Shown in pieces: positions 48,401 to 59,447 of a DNA stretch of 64,000 nt (position 1 is its first letter; each line of letters opens with the position of its first letter). Made by a program: the position numbers and the translations under genes. The stretch is from Plumapathes pennacea (lineage: Eukaryota; Cnidaria; Anthozoa; Antipatharia; Myriopathidae): positions 11,961,591 through 12,025,590 of the forward strand of contig OZ038469.1 in assembly GCA_964036295.1 (NCBI GenBank). The letters run 5' to 3'. Under the pieces are notes generated by a model, which was given only the letters and a program-made list of their open reading frames with translations, searched no databases and was not told the origin of the DNA.

Positions 48401-51400
48401 ATCAGGCCTCCGCTGATATTTATACGGTGACGGTCGTCTTTTACTCTTAGCATGTAAGAGCAAAATCGCATGTCCTTTTCGATTGACTGCGTGGTATTTG
48501 CTTCTAGGATTTTTTGAAGCTCCACTTGAAAGAAAATGTCGCTTCTGAATATCCATAGCGCTAATAAAAAAATACTATGTTGTCATATGGCACAGATAGT
48601 ACGCGCGCTCCGATTGGTGAATGTACCGTTTCATAACTTACGGTAGGAACTGGCACGGTTTTTACTTAGGGGAATATACCATAATATATACCTTAAAAAC
48701 CCCTTTTCTTTGGTCAGTACTGTAAGTTATGGAACCTTATTTCATGGCTCGCGTGTGAAGCCATAAACGAGAGAAAAACTCGGTCCATAATTTACCGTAC
48801 GGACCAAACAAACGAAGTGAATAAGATATACACATCGTCAGCATTACAAACCCCACGCCTTTTAGGCCCATCGTACGTCATCACAAGCCGTGTTTCTTTT
48901 CACACATCTCTTTGAGCACATCTTTCAGGCTTCGAGTAAAGCTCTCTCTCTCGGTTCTTCGTATTAAACAGCTTCAACCCCTTTTAATATTCATTCTACA
49001 GGAGATAGAAGATGATGAAGAACTGGCGCTAGCGGATGACGACAGTGGCTCCGAGGAGCAGGAGAATGCGCCCGGGAAACAGCAGCAGGACTCGGACGAA
49101 AACGAGGCTGAGGAGAGCTTGTACCCGGACACCAAAATAGACCTACACGTGCAGCGAAGTAGAGAGGGAAAGTATGTTGTCCTTACCCTAATTCTAGTTA
49201 TTGTTGTTATTGATTTTCTCGTTGTTATTATTGTTGTTGTTGTTGATTTTATTGTTGTTGTTATTGTTATTGTTATTGAGGTTCTTGTTGTTGTTGTTCT
49301 CATGTGTACAGTAATCTCTAGTTCGGCCGCTCTAATACTGTTTGCTCTGTTTGGTTTTAGAATCCAGCTTCATCGAGGGGCCAGTTCAACAAGCCAAGAA
49401 AATGGCGAAATATTCTTAGGAGACAACGAAAAGATCAGTTTAGAGAACAGCCAAACGGTAACTACAGTAACACGTAGCTCACTTCTCCTGACAAACAAAG
49501 ACAGTGAAATGAAATAGCTGTCTTATCCTTTCAATGTCGTTTGTTTGTTTGTCTTTAGGGAGCCTCCAAACAGCGACTGTCCGCCAAACAGAGAAGGTAA
49601 ACATGCTTTTGTTGCTTGTGTGTCTTGTTATTCGGGAGGAGGGTAAGGAGCTTATAACCGGGGTTTATGTTAACAGAAAATTGTTTTGCACGATTTTAGT
49701 CGTTCGTTTGTTCGTTCTTCGGCTCTGTCGGATGTTCGCTCATGCGTTCGTTGGTTCTGTCGGGTGTCTATTCTTTCGTTTGCTCTATCGAGTGTTCGTT
49801 CTTTGGCTCTGTCGGGAGTTCATTCGTTCGTTGGCTTTGTCGGATGTTTCTTCATTATTTTGTTTGCTTTGTTTGAATAGTTGGCAGACTATTGTCCTCT
49901 TGGATTTTTTTTCCATTTGTTTGTTTATTATTTATGTTATTTCTGTTGTTGTTGTTGTTGTTGTTTTGTAAGGGAGATGAAGAAAAAAGGCAAACAAACA
50001 GGTGACAGCGTTGGTAGTGTACCAGAAGATCACGATGCAGAGGAAGAGTTGCTGGAGCGGAAACACTCGCAAGTATGTTCTGTGTTAACATTTTTACTTC
50101 CAATAGTGATCGACTTCAAGTTTCTCCCTCATTTTCTCACCAGAAATATATTACACAGTAAGGAGAACTTGTCTTTTGATACCTTGTTCAGATGAAAGCT
50201 GATTAAACTATCAATTTTCGCTACATCACTCAAACAATTCCATCTTGAAATGTTGGGAGAATCTAAGTGAAAAGGATAGAGTTTGCCTTAACTACATGGA
50301 TTGCCGGGGCTTCACTGTTAACTAAAGTGTTTGTATTATGACGAAGGGCAAGCACTTGAAAAGTTCATTATTGAGAGTGCTTGCACGTCAACTTTCTAGT
50401 AATTTCTTATTTTCTTCACAATGATCAGCAAAGTAAAGATCAGGTGGAGCGTACACAACAACAACAACAACAACAACAACAAGACCAGCAGCGACAACAA
50501 CAACCAAAAAGAGGCAAGAAGGTAAGCAAGGAAGCTCACTGTGAATAGTTTTCAGTTGATTATTTGAATGGCCAGGTAAGTGTTTCTTTATGGAGTTGTT
50601 AAATGTTTGTTTGAAACTCTGCCAGTACCCTAATCCAGAGCCCTTGATTGGCCTACAATCCTGAACAAAATTAGGTGGGACACCCTTCTTCAGCGGCTCT
50701 CAACTCGCAGATTCGATGCTTATGTATCACAATCCCCACTCTACAGTTTTGAAGATAAATAGTTGATAACGCACGCACACTATGTCTTGATTCTCAGCTT
50801 TCCAACAATGAAAGAGAGGGGGGAGGGGGGGAGGGGGGAAGGGGGGTGGGGGTGAGTGCCGTGTGAGAGGCAAAATACCTAATGTTGTCCCGACATTTTT
50901 GTCCAAGATTGTAGGTCTGCAGTATCTTTCACATAGAAAGTGTCCCCCAGATCAACGCGTATCAACGGATTCATTTGGCTTGTGACCACAGTTCAGATGT
51001 ATTTTTCTTTGTATTTGATCATCTTATCTTGTAGGCTAAACTTAAGAAAATCAAGGAGAAGTATGGCGATCAAGACGAAGAGGAACGACAGCTGAAGATG
51101 GAAATACTGGCGGTACGTGGGAGATATTCCATAGCAAGCTCAGCGTATTACAAAATATTCAAATTAGTAGCAACGCAATTGCTGGTGGTGAATCCGGGTC
51201 GCGCTCACGAATTGCAATTTCTATTATTTGGTTAATTTTCGTTCGTTGTAATTAGACAAGATTATGTATAATTTGGAAAGAGTCCATACAGAACTGTAGC
51301 AGTTCCTTGTTAACCTCATTAGACGATTTTGAGCTAAAGAGAACGATAAAAATTTAACAACTGAGTCGGACCTTTCCTATGGACATTATTACTTGATACT

Positions 51401-54400
51401 AAGAGGTGGAAACATATAAGACCAGAAATATAATCTAGGGTATTTATACGTTTTATTCTAACTTTTTTCCTTTTGCTCCTTCCTCTTTATCGTGTAGTCT
51501 GCAGGGCCTCAGAAAGAGAGCAAAGCCGATAAGAAGAAGAACAAGAAGAAGGCTGGAAACAAGGTGACAGCGAGACCAGCCAGCGGTAAAGACTCCAATG
51601 TACGAAAACAACCCCTGCAAGGGTCTGGCCTTCACAATCAAGCAGCGAATGAGTCCTACAGCCCTGCGAGAGGAAAGACAGACGAGACACACTCTTTTAG
51701 CGAACAGCCATCTTCAAATAAAGACGACAGTCGGGGCAGCAACAATGTTAGCACAGAAAGGGGACCTGCTGACCAGGGCATCGCAGGCGCCGTTGAACAA
51801 CAGACGGGAACTGGAGGCCCGGTTGCGCAGGACGGTGGTGTGTCGGAGAAAGCTCAGCTCAGCAATTCAAACGAGCAGAGTGTGCCAGGAGATAACCCAG
51901 GTATAAACACGGTTTCGCCGTCTTGTTTGTTTTGTTTGTGCATATGCGCGCCTTATTAGATGCTTTCCCCACTCAGACGTTAAAGAGAGGTTTTTGTCCT
52001 GGTGTCCTACATCATATCAGCAATTGTCGAGTGTCTTTTTCTTTTCAACTTTTTGTTTTCCTTGCAGGAGATCAGGAAGCACTTAGCAGGGCGACTGAAG
52101 AAAACGTATGTTCTTATCTTAACGCTGGCCACTTCTCCGCGTACTTCCATCTTTCTGTGCCAGTGTATTCACCTACATTCTCAACCTTTCTGGCTTCCCA
52201 TTCTCAACCTTTCTGACTAAGTGCTTGGCTTCCCATTTATTGTCTCTGTCTCTTTCTGTGTTTGCATTATGTGTGCATATGCACTATACGGGATTTCAAT
52301 ATTGTTTGGTGCTATCCGGCTTTATTTTCACGGAATTTAGTTCAGATATCCTGCACTGTTATTTTAGATTTTGGTCAAATGCATGTACTCGAATCGTAGT
52401 GAAGTTAAAATGAAGTGAGGGTTGTCTTAGCGTTAATCAAACTTTTACATTTTTACATATTTGGACAGTTTGGACCCTTGCTTTAACACGTAAAACATAT
52501 TTAATTTAGTAAACACGATCTAAAATTTCAGGTGTATAATTGCGGTATTTTATTTTAACCTTTGGCATTTTCCTGCTCTGGTTTCTTCTGCCAGGACGAC
52601 GAAGATGATGATGAAGACGCCGCTACCGCAAAAGAGACTTCGTTACGACAGGATAATATGGGTGCCGTACGTACAAATAAAAATCCGTGTCCTCAGTTAC
52701 TCAGTCAGTCTTCACCCAGGCAGTTATGAATAACGTAGTTAGCCAATCAGACCAATTACAATTTTTAGAAGGGACTACAGTCATAGTGGTCAAAATTCTA
52801 AGAACGATTACAAATTTACCCACCACCCCCCTCTTCCCCAGTTCAGTCCAGCATTGCTCAGCCAATGCCTGCACGGGGGGGGGGGGGGGGGGATGGACTT
52901 GAGGCCATAAATTTGAACCCCTTAACCCTTTCACTCCAAGCTCAATTACAGACTCTCCCAAACTTTTAAGAAGAAAATCAGTATACGTGATGCAGTACGA
53001 TCTGGTAATTTAATCAGCTTACACGTAAGCAAGCTATCAAAACCAAGTTCTCCATACTGTGTACCACATTTCTGGTGAGAAACTGAAGGAGAAAATTGAA
53101 GTTGATCACTCTTGTGAAAGGGTTAATCAGCTTTCATCTTAGCAAGCTATCAAAACCAAGTTCTCCATACTGTGTACCACATTTCTGGTGAGAAACTGAA
53201 AGGAGAAAATTGAAGTTGATCACTCTTGTGAAAGGGTTAATCAGCTTTCATCTTAGCAAGCTATCAAAACCAAGTTCTCCATACTGTGTACCACATTTCT
53301 GGTGAGAAACTGAAAGGAGAAAATTGAAGTTGATCACTCTTGTGAAAGGGTTAATCAGCTTTCATCTTAGCAAGCTATCAAAAGTCAAGTTCTCTATACT
53401 GTGTACCACATCTCTGGTAAGAAACTGAAGGAGAAAATTGAAGTTGATCACTCTTGTGAAAGGGTTAATCAGCTTTCATCTTAGCAAGCTATCAAAAGTC
53501 AAGTTCTCTATACTGTGTACCACATCTCTGGTAAGAAACTGAAGGAGAAAATTGAAGTTGATCACTCTTGTGAAAGGGTTAATCAGCTTTCATCTTAGCA
53601 AGCTATCAAAAGTCAAGTTCTCTATACTGTGTACCACATCTCTGGTAAGAAACTGAAGGAGAAAATTGAAGTTGATCACTCTTGTGAAAGGGTTAATCAG
53701 CTTTCATCTTAGCAAGCTATCAAAACCAAGTTCTCCATACTGTGTACCACATCTCTGGTGAGAAATTGAAGGAGAAAATTGAAGTTGATCACTCTTGTGA
53801 AAGGGTTAACCAGCTTTCATCTTAGCAAGCTATCAAAAGTCAAGTTCTCTATACTGTGTACCATATCTCTGGTGAGAAACTGAAAGGAGAAAATTGAAGT
53901 TGATCACTCTTGGAAGTGGAAGGGCTAAATGCTGTAGGGATGAAAATTGTGCTTCTGAATATTGATACTTTATAGAAAGCGTACTGACTTGCTGGCCGAG
54001 CGGTTTGGGGGTGGTGGACCTGAATTCGTAATGAAGCTCCAAGCCAGGAGGTCGTGGGTTCAATTCCCGCGGCCGGCAGTAGTAAGAAGGTTTTTCATCC
54101 GAGGAGGCAACTCCAACGGTTTTTCCCTTCTGAACCTGTCTCTTTTCTACAGGTATTCCACTGGTCGGACATTTGAAACATGAGCCTCTGGCTCGGGAGA
54201 ATGGGCAACCACTCCCTAATGCTTCGAATTTAAATAAACGATATTTATTTTATTTATTTATTTATTTTTCCAACAACTTTTGACGTCCATCGTATGCATT
54301 CTGTCAGTCAGTCAGTCAGTCGGCAGCCATTTAGTCAAACGGTCAGTAAATCGGTCAATCAATCAGGCAGGCTGGCAGGCAGGCATCTGTTTGTTTGTCT

Positions 54401-55713
54401 GTTTGTTCGTCTGTTGGTCGTTCAGCAAATTTGTCTCCCTGTAGAACATTTTGGATTCACTGACTGGTTGTCCGATGCCAGAAGATCTTCTGCTGTTTGC
54501 TATACCGACCTGTGCACCGTACAGCACCTTACAGAGCTACAAGTAAGTGAACGTCCCAGCTCTACTCTCAAACATTGTGCTTCACTTTACTCTGCTTTTG
54601 TGACAGCTTCACGACACCTCGCGTGAAGACTAGCGCAGGAATACTTTCCAGTGCTAGTTTAGACGCGCAATTTCCAAGCTCGCTTGACATCGCAGCAAGA
54701 AAGAAAAAACTAATGGTAAAGCAGGTCTTAAAAAGTGATTACACGCCTTATGTTGAATGCTACACGTTTTGTATCCGCAAAGGTACAAGGTGAAGCTGAC
54801 ACCGGGCAACGGACGGAGAGGAAAAGGTAAGAGTATCAGAGGAGTTTGTGTTTTGCTGTTGTAAGTTTGTTGGTTTGTTTTTGTTTTTGTATTTTTTTGT
54901 TTGTTGTTGTTGTTGTCGTTTTTTTTTTTCTTTTTTTTCTTTTTTTAATCACTGCTTGGGTTTAATTTTGTATTGAATTCCAAAAGCTTTTATTCGCCTT
55001 CTAAATGTGTGAAACTCAATACTATAGCACTCAGTGCTCAACTATAAGTTTGTTTAATGCATCTTCTTTAATATAAGTTTCGCACAAGAAAAACGGTGTG
55101 CAGTTTTATCTCGAGTTAGACCGAGTTACGTTGTAATAGTGACGAACGCTGACCAACGGAAGTGACGTCAAGAAAGCATTTCCGCGTCATCGTTCAGGTG
55201 CGAGGCAGTCTTTGTCTCGCACACAGAATATTTGCTGTATAATGTCGAATTGCGTGACTGTACAACTTGCCTGTATATTTGATTATTTTCGCAGCGGCCA
55301 AAACTGCACTCAACTCGTTTATGTTCTCCAAAGAGGTCAATCAAAGAGAGAAGGACTTACTGAAAAGCATCAAGGTAAAAATTTGTCACGTGTTGGCATG
55401 TCATAAGTGTTACCATAGTAACGGGAATTTAAGAGTGCCGGTAAAGAGGTTTGTAATGCTAAGTTGAGGATCCATTACGATTCAGGAAGGATTCAAGAAT
55501 AAGGGGCAGAAGGAGATTATATTTGGAAAACGTCTTTGTGTAACGACCGCTTAGTTTCTTGGAAAGAAAAAGCTGCGAAAAAAGTGTGTTTACACCGTGT
55601 GTGTATGTGTTCATAATTTGATTTTTCCATCGCAGGATGTAGACTTGTCAAGAGGCTTTCCTGGCAAAGTGAAAGTTTCCGCACCAAACCTTCAAAAAGT
55701 CAAGCGAAAATGA
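39402..55713 (+). CDS. NEMF: NEMF (Rqc2/Tae2/Caliban) ribosome-quality-control factor, 32 coding exons
   Basis: Exons: 39402-39460, 40037-40105, 40686-40788, 41167-41292, 41934-42079, 42379-42446, 42741-42830, 43337-43410, 43510-43586, 43795-43870, 44191-44331, 45332-45379, 45513-45673, 46129-46183, 46617-46678, 47039-47102, 47240-47328, 47772-47875, 47989-48365, 49002-49171, 49361-49457, 49559-49596, 49973-50072, 50429-50521, 51035-51112, 51498-51900, 52068-52105, 52595-52666, 54445-54542, 54783-54826, 55295-55374, 55636-55713. Total 1125 aa (human 1076). NFACT-N starts [10 protein letters not shown]. Asp9 and the Asp96-Arg97 pair, needed for C-terminal tailing, are kept. A coiled-coil middle is followed by NFACT-R ([30 protein letters not shown]), an acidic/poly-Gln/Lys-rich linker, and NFACT-C ([24 protein letters not shown]). 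The protein binds 60S subunits carrying stalled peptidyl-tRNA and recruits Listerin. Confidence 0.96.
39845..40007. mobile_element. 163-bp element with 15-bp termini AGTGCTCGACATTAA
   Basis: The left end AGTGCTCGACATTAA and the right end TTAATGTCGAGCACT are perfect inverse copies. The interior has GGGGCAACC / GGGCAACC motifs. It sits in NEMF intron 1, ending 29 bp before exon 2, close to the branch/pyrimidine region. A diverged copy is at 18690-18865. Confidence 0.75.
41458..41620. repeat. Inverted repeat with ~50-bp arms in NEMF intron 4
   Basis: The left arm 'AAGAAATATATAACACATTCCC...TATAGCCTCATCT' and the right arm 'AGATGAGGCTATATTACACGGGAACACGTTATATATTTCTT' are inverse copies at ~90% identity around a ~60-bp spacer. 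Non-coding fold-back. Confidence 0.8.
44345..44570. repeat. Partial relative of the 17838-18255 element, ending in a G tract
   Basis: It has repeated 'ACCCTATTTCAGACTAAAATGCT' phrases between 'GTGTGCCGCCCGGGAC' and 'GGGGCGGCACATACC', which are inverse to one another, then a run of G. Located in NEMF intron 11. Confidence 0.55.
44578..44880. repeat. Diverged copy of the GAGCCGTTTTCGGATGACTGTC element
   Basis: Starts 'GGGCCGCTTTTCGATGACAGTC' and continues 'AAGTAATCGTGTGATTGCTTTGGTTTTGCG', as in 11721-12037 read in reverse. The right end is eroded ('GACCGCTCTATA'). NEMF intron 11. Confidence 0.55.
44990..45245. repeat. Fold-back element with G-run/C-run inner stem
   Basis: The outer arm 'GCGAAGCAAGCGTTTCCGTA' pairs with 'GGGGAAACGCTTGCTACGCA', and inner blocks such as 'CGACGACTTTTTTGATTTTTGG' pair with 'CCAAAATCGGAAAAGTTGTCG'. 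The arms then run into a G-rich tract followed by a C-rich tract that would form the hairpin tip. NEMF intron 11, just before exon 12. Confidence 0.75.
46258..46465. repeat. Short copy of the GAGCCGTTTTCGGATGACTGTC element
   Basis: Begins 'TAGAGCGTTTTAGGATAATTGACG', contains 'AAAGTAATCATGTGATTGCTTTGGT' and ends 'AAAATCGCTCTA', giving inverted ends flanked by TA. NEMF intron 14. Confidence 0.6.
49190..49300. repeat. (GTT)n / (ATT)n microsatellite
   Basis: A trinucleotide-rich tract in NEMF intron 20. It happens to stay open in the frame following exon 20, but the phase-2 donor AA|GTATGT and the downstream acceptor show it is intronic. Confidence 0.85.
50085..50295. repeat. Reverse-orientation copy of the 52922-53927 MITE-like family
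   Basis: Reads in reverse as GATTGATAGTTTAATCAGCTTTCATC, 'AAGTTCTCCTTACTGTGTAAT' and 'GAGAAAATGAGGGAGAAACTTG'. In NEMF intron 23, immediately after exon 23. Confidence 0.65.
50458..50511 (+). repeat. CAA repeat encoding poly-Gln in NEMF exon 24
   Basis: A run of CAA codons gives about nine Gln, followed by DQQRQQQP. The tract is in the low-complexity linker of NEMF and is flanked by consensus splice sites, so it is coding. Length polymorphism would be expected. Confidence 0.85.
52922..53927. repeat. MITE-like element with ~7-8 tandem copies of a 114-bp inner unit
   Basis: The left end 'TTAACCCTTTCACTCCAAGC' occurs once and is inverse to the recurring 'TTGTGAAAGGGTTAA'. The 114-bp unit 'GGTTAATCAGCTTTCATCTTAGC...GTTGATCACTCTTGTGAAA' is repeated head to tail with few differences; unit starts are near 53121, 53235, 53349, 53462 and 53577. 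Located in NEMF intron 28. The single-copy relatives elsewhere in the window show that the array arose by amplification of one half of the element. Confidence 0.9.
53986..54276 (+). mobile_element. tRNA-derived SINE
   Basis: The head resembles a Leu/Ser-type tRNA. It has an exact RNA polymerase III A box, TGGCCGAGCGG (53993-54003), and a near-consensus B box, GGTTCAATTCC (54057-54067), the latter followed by CGCGGCCGGCAG, which can pair with the 5' end as an acceptor-like stem. A tRNA-unrelated body of about 150 bp and a (TTTA)n tail follow. It lies in NEMF intron 28, next to the tandem array. It is not a functional tRNA: the anticodon region is degenerate. Confidence 0.8.
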
Positions 55714-58520
55714 CGCTAATCGGACGATGGCGGAACACGTCGTTATTTTGGAGCGACATGTTTACGAGGTAAAGGAAGCGTTTTGCGAGCCTCCGCGGCG
55801 TCGTCAAAGGAATCGATTCGTCCGGCTGTCGGCAGGCTCATCTGTTATTGAACTATTTATTTTTAAACTACCGGAAACCGAAAGGAAAAAAACTGGTAGG
55901 CCCCAAACTCTGCGCGCGAAAAATAGTTCGTGTTGCGAGGCATATGAAACAGCAATTAACCAAAGCTAAATTATCTCTTTTCTCAAACTGGAACTTAAAA
56001 ATTCAAAAAGAAAATCAACTCCGTTTGACTACAACGTGAACACTGCTATTAGAATCAATCATTGAGAGCTTTCGTTTGAGTGGTCACAGTTTTAGGTTTC
56101 ATTTGACAGCTTAGGACTTGGAATTAGAGTGTACTTATTGAGAGCTTTCATTTGAGTGGTCACTTTTTCATTTGATGTTTAGGAGTTGGTGTATGCTGAG
56201 TCAATTTTGCCTTTAGCAGTGAGAGAGTCATTTTCAACGAAAGGCTGAAAGCGACGCACGATATTTTTTGTTCAGTGCACAAATTTAGAGGGTTTTTAGC
56301 TTTTAAGTTCTGTATTTGGCAGACAGAGAGCTGGTCAGGGTCCGATTTCTCCCAAAAGATCTCACGTGAATTATTTGTGACTTGCAGAGAGAGTTTAGAA
56401 CGAGGGTTTAAATTGCTATTTTGGACTGAAAGCAAACTTTAAATTCTTTGTACACAGCTTATAAATATATCTATTTTAATAGGATTGAAAGAGACGGGTC
56501 GGGACATAATTTGTGGCGAAGCGATGAAATGCGAAAGAAATATCAATAAATTTAGACTCTGGTATTAATCCCTCGCCGATAATACAAGAGAAATACTGCT
56601 TTAACTTAAAGAGGTAATTGATTAATGTTACTTCTGGCAGCTTTTCCGTTCCTTAAGAATAATTGCGCAGTTTCGATCAGCGAACGCAGCTGTCTGCATC
56701 AACTCTGATCTTAGGACCAACAAGCCAGTCAATTCTGCTTTTGCGCTTTTTTTTCTTATTTTTTTATTTTTTATGCCAAACTAATGGAAATACATTATTT
56801 CATTCTGACAACGTTGAGTTATTTCTATATACACTATCGGCTTCGGTTCTCGTGAAGAAAAACTTGTCGTGTAGTGAATTATTGAACTTCTTGGGAATGT
56901 CGTCTGCGCGCCCAATGGAATTTTTTGCGTGTTTTTTTTACGTAAGTGCTACAAGAAAACGAGATAGAAAGGAAACTTATTTTTCCTCTCTTTTTGCGTA
57001 CAGCGCCGTTAGTAATAACCTTGTTCTTTGTGGAAGTTACAGTGTTTTCCTGTGGCGATAACCATGAATATAGAGACGTTATTTTCTGGTAATTTTGGTT
57101 ATGCCGTTAAAGTATGATTTCCGCAGCCTGGGTTTTTTGTATGGGTACATTGTACGGTAGAGAGCGGGCCTTTAAGTTGCTTTTACACCGTTAGATTTTG
57201 GAGATAAAATTATTTGCATTTGCAATATGTACACAGGAAAGGCAGATCAGTTTCATTTATCCGTCCCAGCGCGGCAAATCCTCATTATACATTTTCAAGG
57301 CGGTTTCCAAGCCAGTATACTGTCTTAAACCTATAATACTTCCAGTCCATCTGCGTTGTGTACAAAACACTATTTAATTCCAATCGGAAATTGATAAAAA
57401 ATAAATAACTAAAAAATAAAAACGCTCAATATTTACTGGGATCTCTAAACTTACTGCCTTTCAACTGCAATGAAGACTGGTCGTCTTGGAAGCTTGAACA
57501 CCGAGATGCGAGTCGTTTTTACTCTATATCCTTCGTTTCCATGTGCCTTTTTCTTGTGTCATCGTCATTTATTTAAAAAGCGGACAAATAAACACGAAAT
57601 TTTTATTCACTGTCTTTATTCTTGAGCCAGACAGCGACGTCGGTTGCAACCGAGCAACGTTGAAGATTGTTCACTCGCATGGCTGTTTTTTAATACCATA
57701 AAAGTATATGTCGCACAAATTGAGATAACACGAAATTTGACGAGGTCAGTCGTTCAACTTGTTGTCAGCTGCTTGTTTTACTCCAAAGTTCAGTTCAGCG
57801 TTTCCAAACCTTTTGCTGTCTGGCGGAGTTTGCAGAACTTTTCAAGGCGCGATTCGACCACGCGGCGTCGAGTATGCCCAGGAGTTGTTCGTGTTCGCTT
57901 CAATATTCAAGCGTGAATCGTCCATTTAAAGACAGGCTTTAGACGGCAGCTGGTTGTCTTGACAGTCTTTTTCTCTTCCCCTGATGCCGAGTAATTAATA
58001 TTTGAACATTTACGAATACGTTTAACACTGGTCTTAGGCGACTATAATTGCTAATCAGGGTTAACGGTACCAATTCTTCCTCAAATGATTTTGCTACTGC
58101 AGTCTCTTAGTCTCACAGCGTCTTGTTACGCGACATTATTTCGAGAAGAATGCGAAGTCCCTTCGCTGAAGCCGTGCCTTCCCTTGAATGCGTCTTTCTT
58201 CAATTGCCGTCGCCAGAAAAAGCAACACAGCACCAGAAACAGGACGCAAAGAAACAGCGTACTGAAGAACACCCCGAGTATGAGAATTATTTGATTTTTT
58301 TCTTGATCCTTCATCTCTGCGAGGCGAGTACAGTGAAGCAGTCCTTCCCTTGTAAAGCCACTGTTGAGTACAGAGAACGGAGGAAATTTGCTTGACGGTT
58401 CGCTTCAAGCTTTTTACATGCCGTTTTCGCTCGCGCCTAAGTTATATAAGTTGAGCTGCTCGATGGTTTCTATGGTGAATTTCCACGATCACAACTGTGC
58501 CTGATGTAGACTTTTTGCTT
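55714..58520. other. NEMF 3' flank, no recognised gene
   Basis: AT-rich sequence with several short open frames but none with a family signature or splice support. It includes a fragment of the 30.8 kb repeat family (56030-56185). AATAAA motifs occur near 56546 and 57395; the first is a possible NEMF polyadenylation signal. Confidence 0.5.
56030..56185. repeat. Third locus of the CAAATGAAAGCC repeat family, inverse orientation
   Basis: Contains 'GTGAACACTGCTATTAGAAT', 'GAGAGCTTTC(G/A)TTTGAGTGGTCAC' and 'TTTAGGTTTCATTTGACAG', complementary to monomers of 30833-31400. Confidence 0.65.
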
Positions 58521-58521
58521 G

Positions 58522-58645
58522 TGACGTCACAAGCTATAAAATGCAGCGATTTTTTTTTTTTTTTTTATTTTTCTGGGTTAGAGATCTGCATGCGATGATT
58601 GGTTGATATTATCATGTGATTTGTGATGACGTTGCGATCACGTGA
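58522..58645 (+). promoter_or_regulatory. Promoter-like motif cluster (CRE, TATA, E-box)
   Basis: A full palindromic CRE (TGACGTCA, 58522-58529), a TATAAA (58535-58540) and a palindromic TCACGTGA (58638-58645) lie just upstream of the small ORF at 58686. A second TGACGTCACAAGC occurs at 61497. The motifs are seen directly; that they act as a promoter is inference. Confidence 0.3.
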
Positions 58646-58685
58646 CTTGTCGAGCAAGCAGTTTCGCCATTTTGAAGACAGCAAG

Positions 58686-59027
58686 ATGTGGGAGGTGGAC
58701 TTGTGTGTTGCTTGCCTTAGTTGGCTCTGTGGATTATTTTATGGACCGCTCATCTTACTTACAAACGCATACGCCAGCTGCGGTAGACCCATACTAAATT
58801 TCATTGAGCGGTTTTGGCTTGGGTCGGTCCGTTCAGCCTCAAAAGCCATATTGAAAGCCATGAAAGCAAATGCAATGAACTTATCAATGAACTGCATAAC
58901 TATGCACAACTGTACAGAAATGTACGAAGAATCTGATATCCAGAACCTGGAGAACTTGAAGGAACAAGCTGAACGAAGGCGCTCGAGATACAAAGACGAG
59001 AACCTGTGTAAAGACGGCGATTCTTGA
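58686..59027 (+). CDS. Hypothetical small protein with hydrophobic N-terminus
   Basis: An uninterrupted frame of 113 codons from the ATG of MWEVDLCVACLSW (an alternative ATG 60 nt upstream). Residues about 4-30 are hydrophobic and Cys-rich and could be a signal or membrane segment. The C-terminal ~40 residues are charged and helix-prone (NLENLKEQAERRRSRYKDE). I recognise no family. A promoter-like cluster lies just upstream. It may be a lineage-restricted gene, an exon, or chance. Confidence 0.3.
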   Translation: MWEVDLCVACLSWLCGLFYGPLILLTNAYASCGRPILNFIERFWLGSVRSASKAILKAMKANAMNLSMNCITMHNCTEMYEESDIQNLENLKEQAERRRSRYKDENLCKDGDS

Positions 59028-59153
59028 CAAGCGCTTGATAGCGGATTATATGGAACTGTTTAGTATGAGGGTGAACTTGAAGGTACTTTGTATTCTTTTA
59101 CTTTGTATTATTCTTGCTGATACAAGTAAAGCGTCAGAAAATCTGACTTTTGT

Positions 59154-59447
59154 TTGGAATCAAAATTTCACTCTGCGTGCATTTATGTTGTTGTTGCGAC
59201 ATTTTGGCTCGGTGCCATGAAGGTCAAACAATCAGTGGAACAGATGGCGTTATTATTTGAAAATTGGGAAATGGCTGAGGAAAAAGTGACCGTTGGTAGA
59301 TCTCGCTTCGCTCAGTTTTATTGTATTCCCACAAATGTTTATGTGAAAGAAAACCGAAGTCCTGCAAGACGAAGTCGTGAGCCAAGCCACGTACCATTGA
59401 ATTACCTTTCACGCATTTTGAACAAGAGTAGAAAAGCAGGCGACTAA
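59154..59447 (+). pseudogene. Possible decayed copy related to the ORF at 60082-60456
   Basis: The C-terminal part (YLSRILNKSRK) aligns with SFHSRRFNKSRK of the 60.1 kb ORF. Directly after it the nucleotide match goes on (CAGGCGA(C/T)TA..., CGAGAATA-like), but a ~5-nt gap shifts the frame and brings a stop. This looks like two diverged copies of one short coding or formerly coding segment about 0.96 kb apart. Function unknown. Confidence 0.25.

Noticed and set aside
48974-49303. 109-codon minus-strand ORF
   Set aside because: Antisense of the acidic NEMF exon 20 and the GTT microsatellite; low-complexity Thr/Ser run only.
49534-49971. 145-codon plus-strand ORF rich in Val/Phe/Leu
   Set aside because: Covers NEMF exon 22, intron 22 and a TTG/TCG-rich repeat; splice signals show most of it is intronic.
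53986-54076. Functional tRNA gene
   Set aside because: The A and B boxes are good but the anticodon arm does not fold properly, and a SINE body and (TTTA)n tail follow.
56663-57061. 132-codon plus-strand ORF downstream of NEMF
   Set aside because: Phe/Leu-rich AT-driven composition, no ATG context and no recognised domain.
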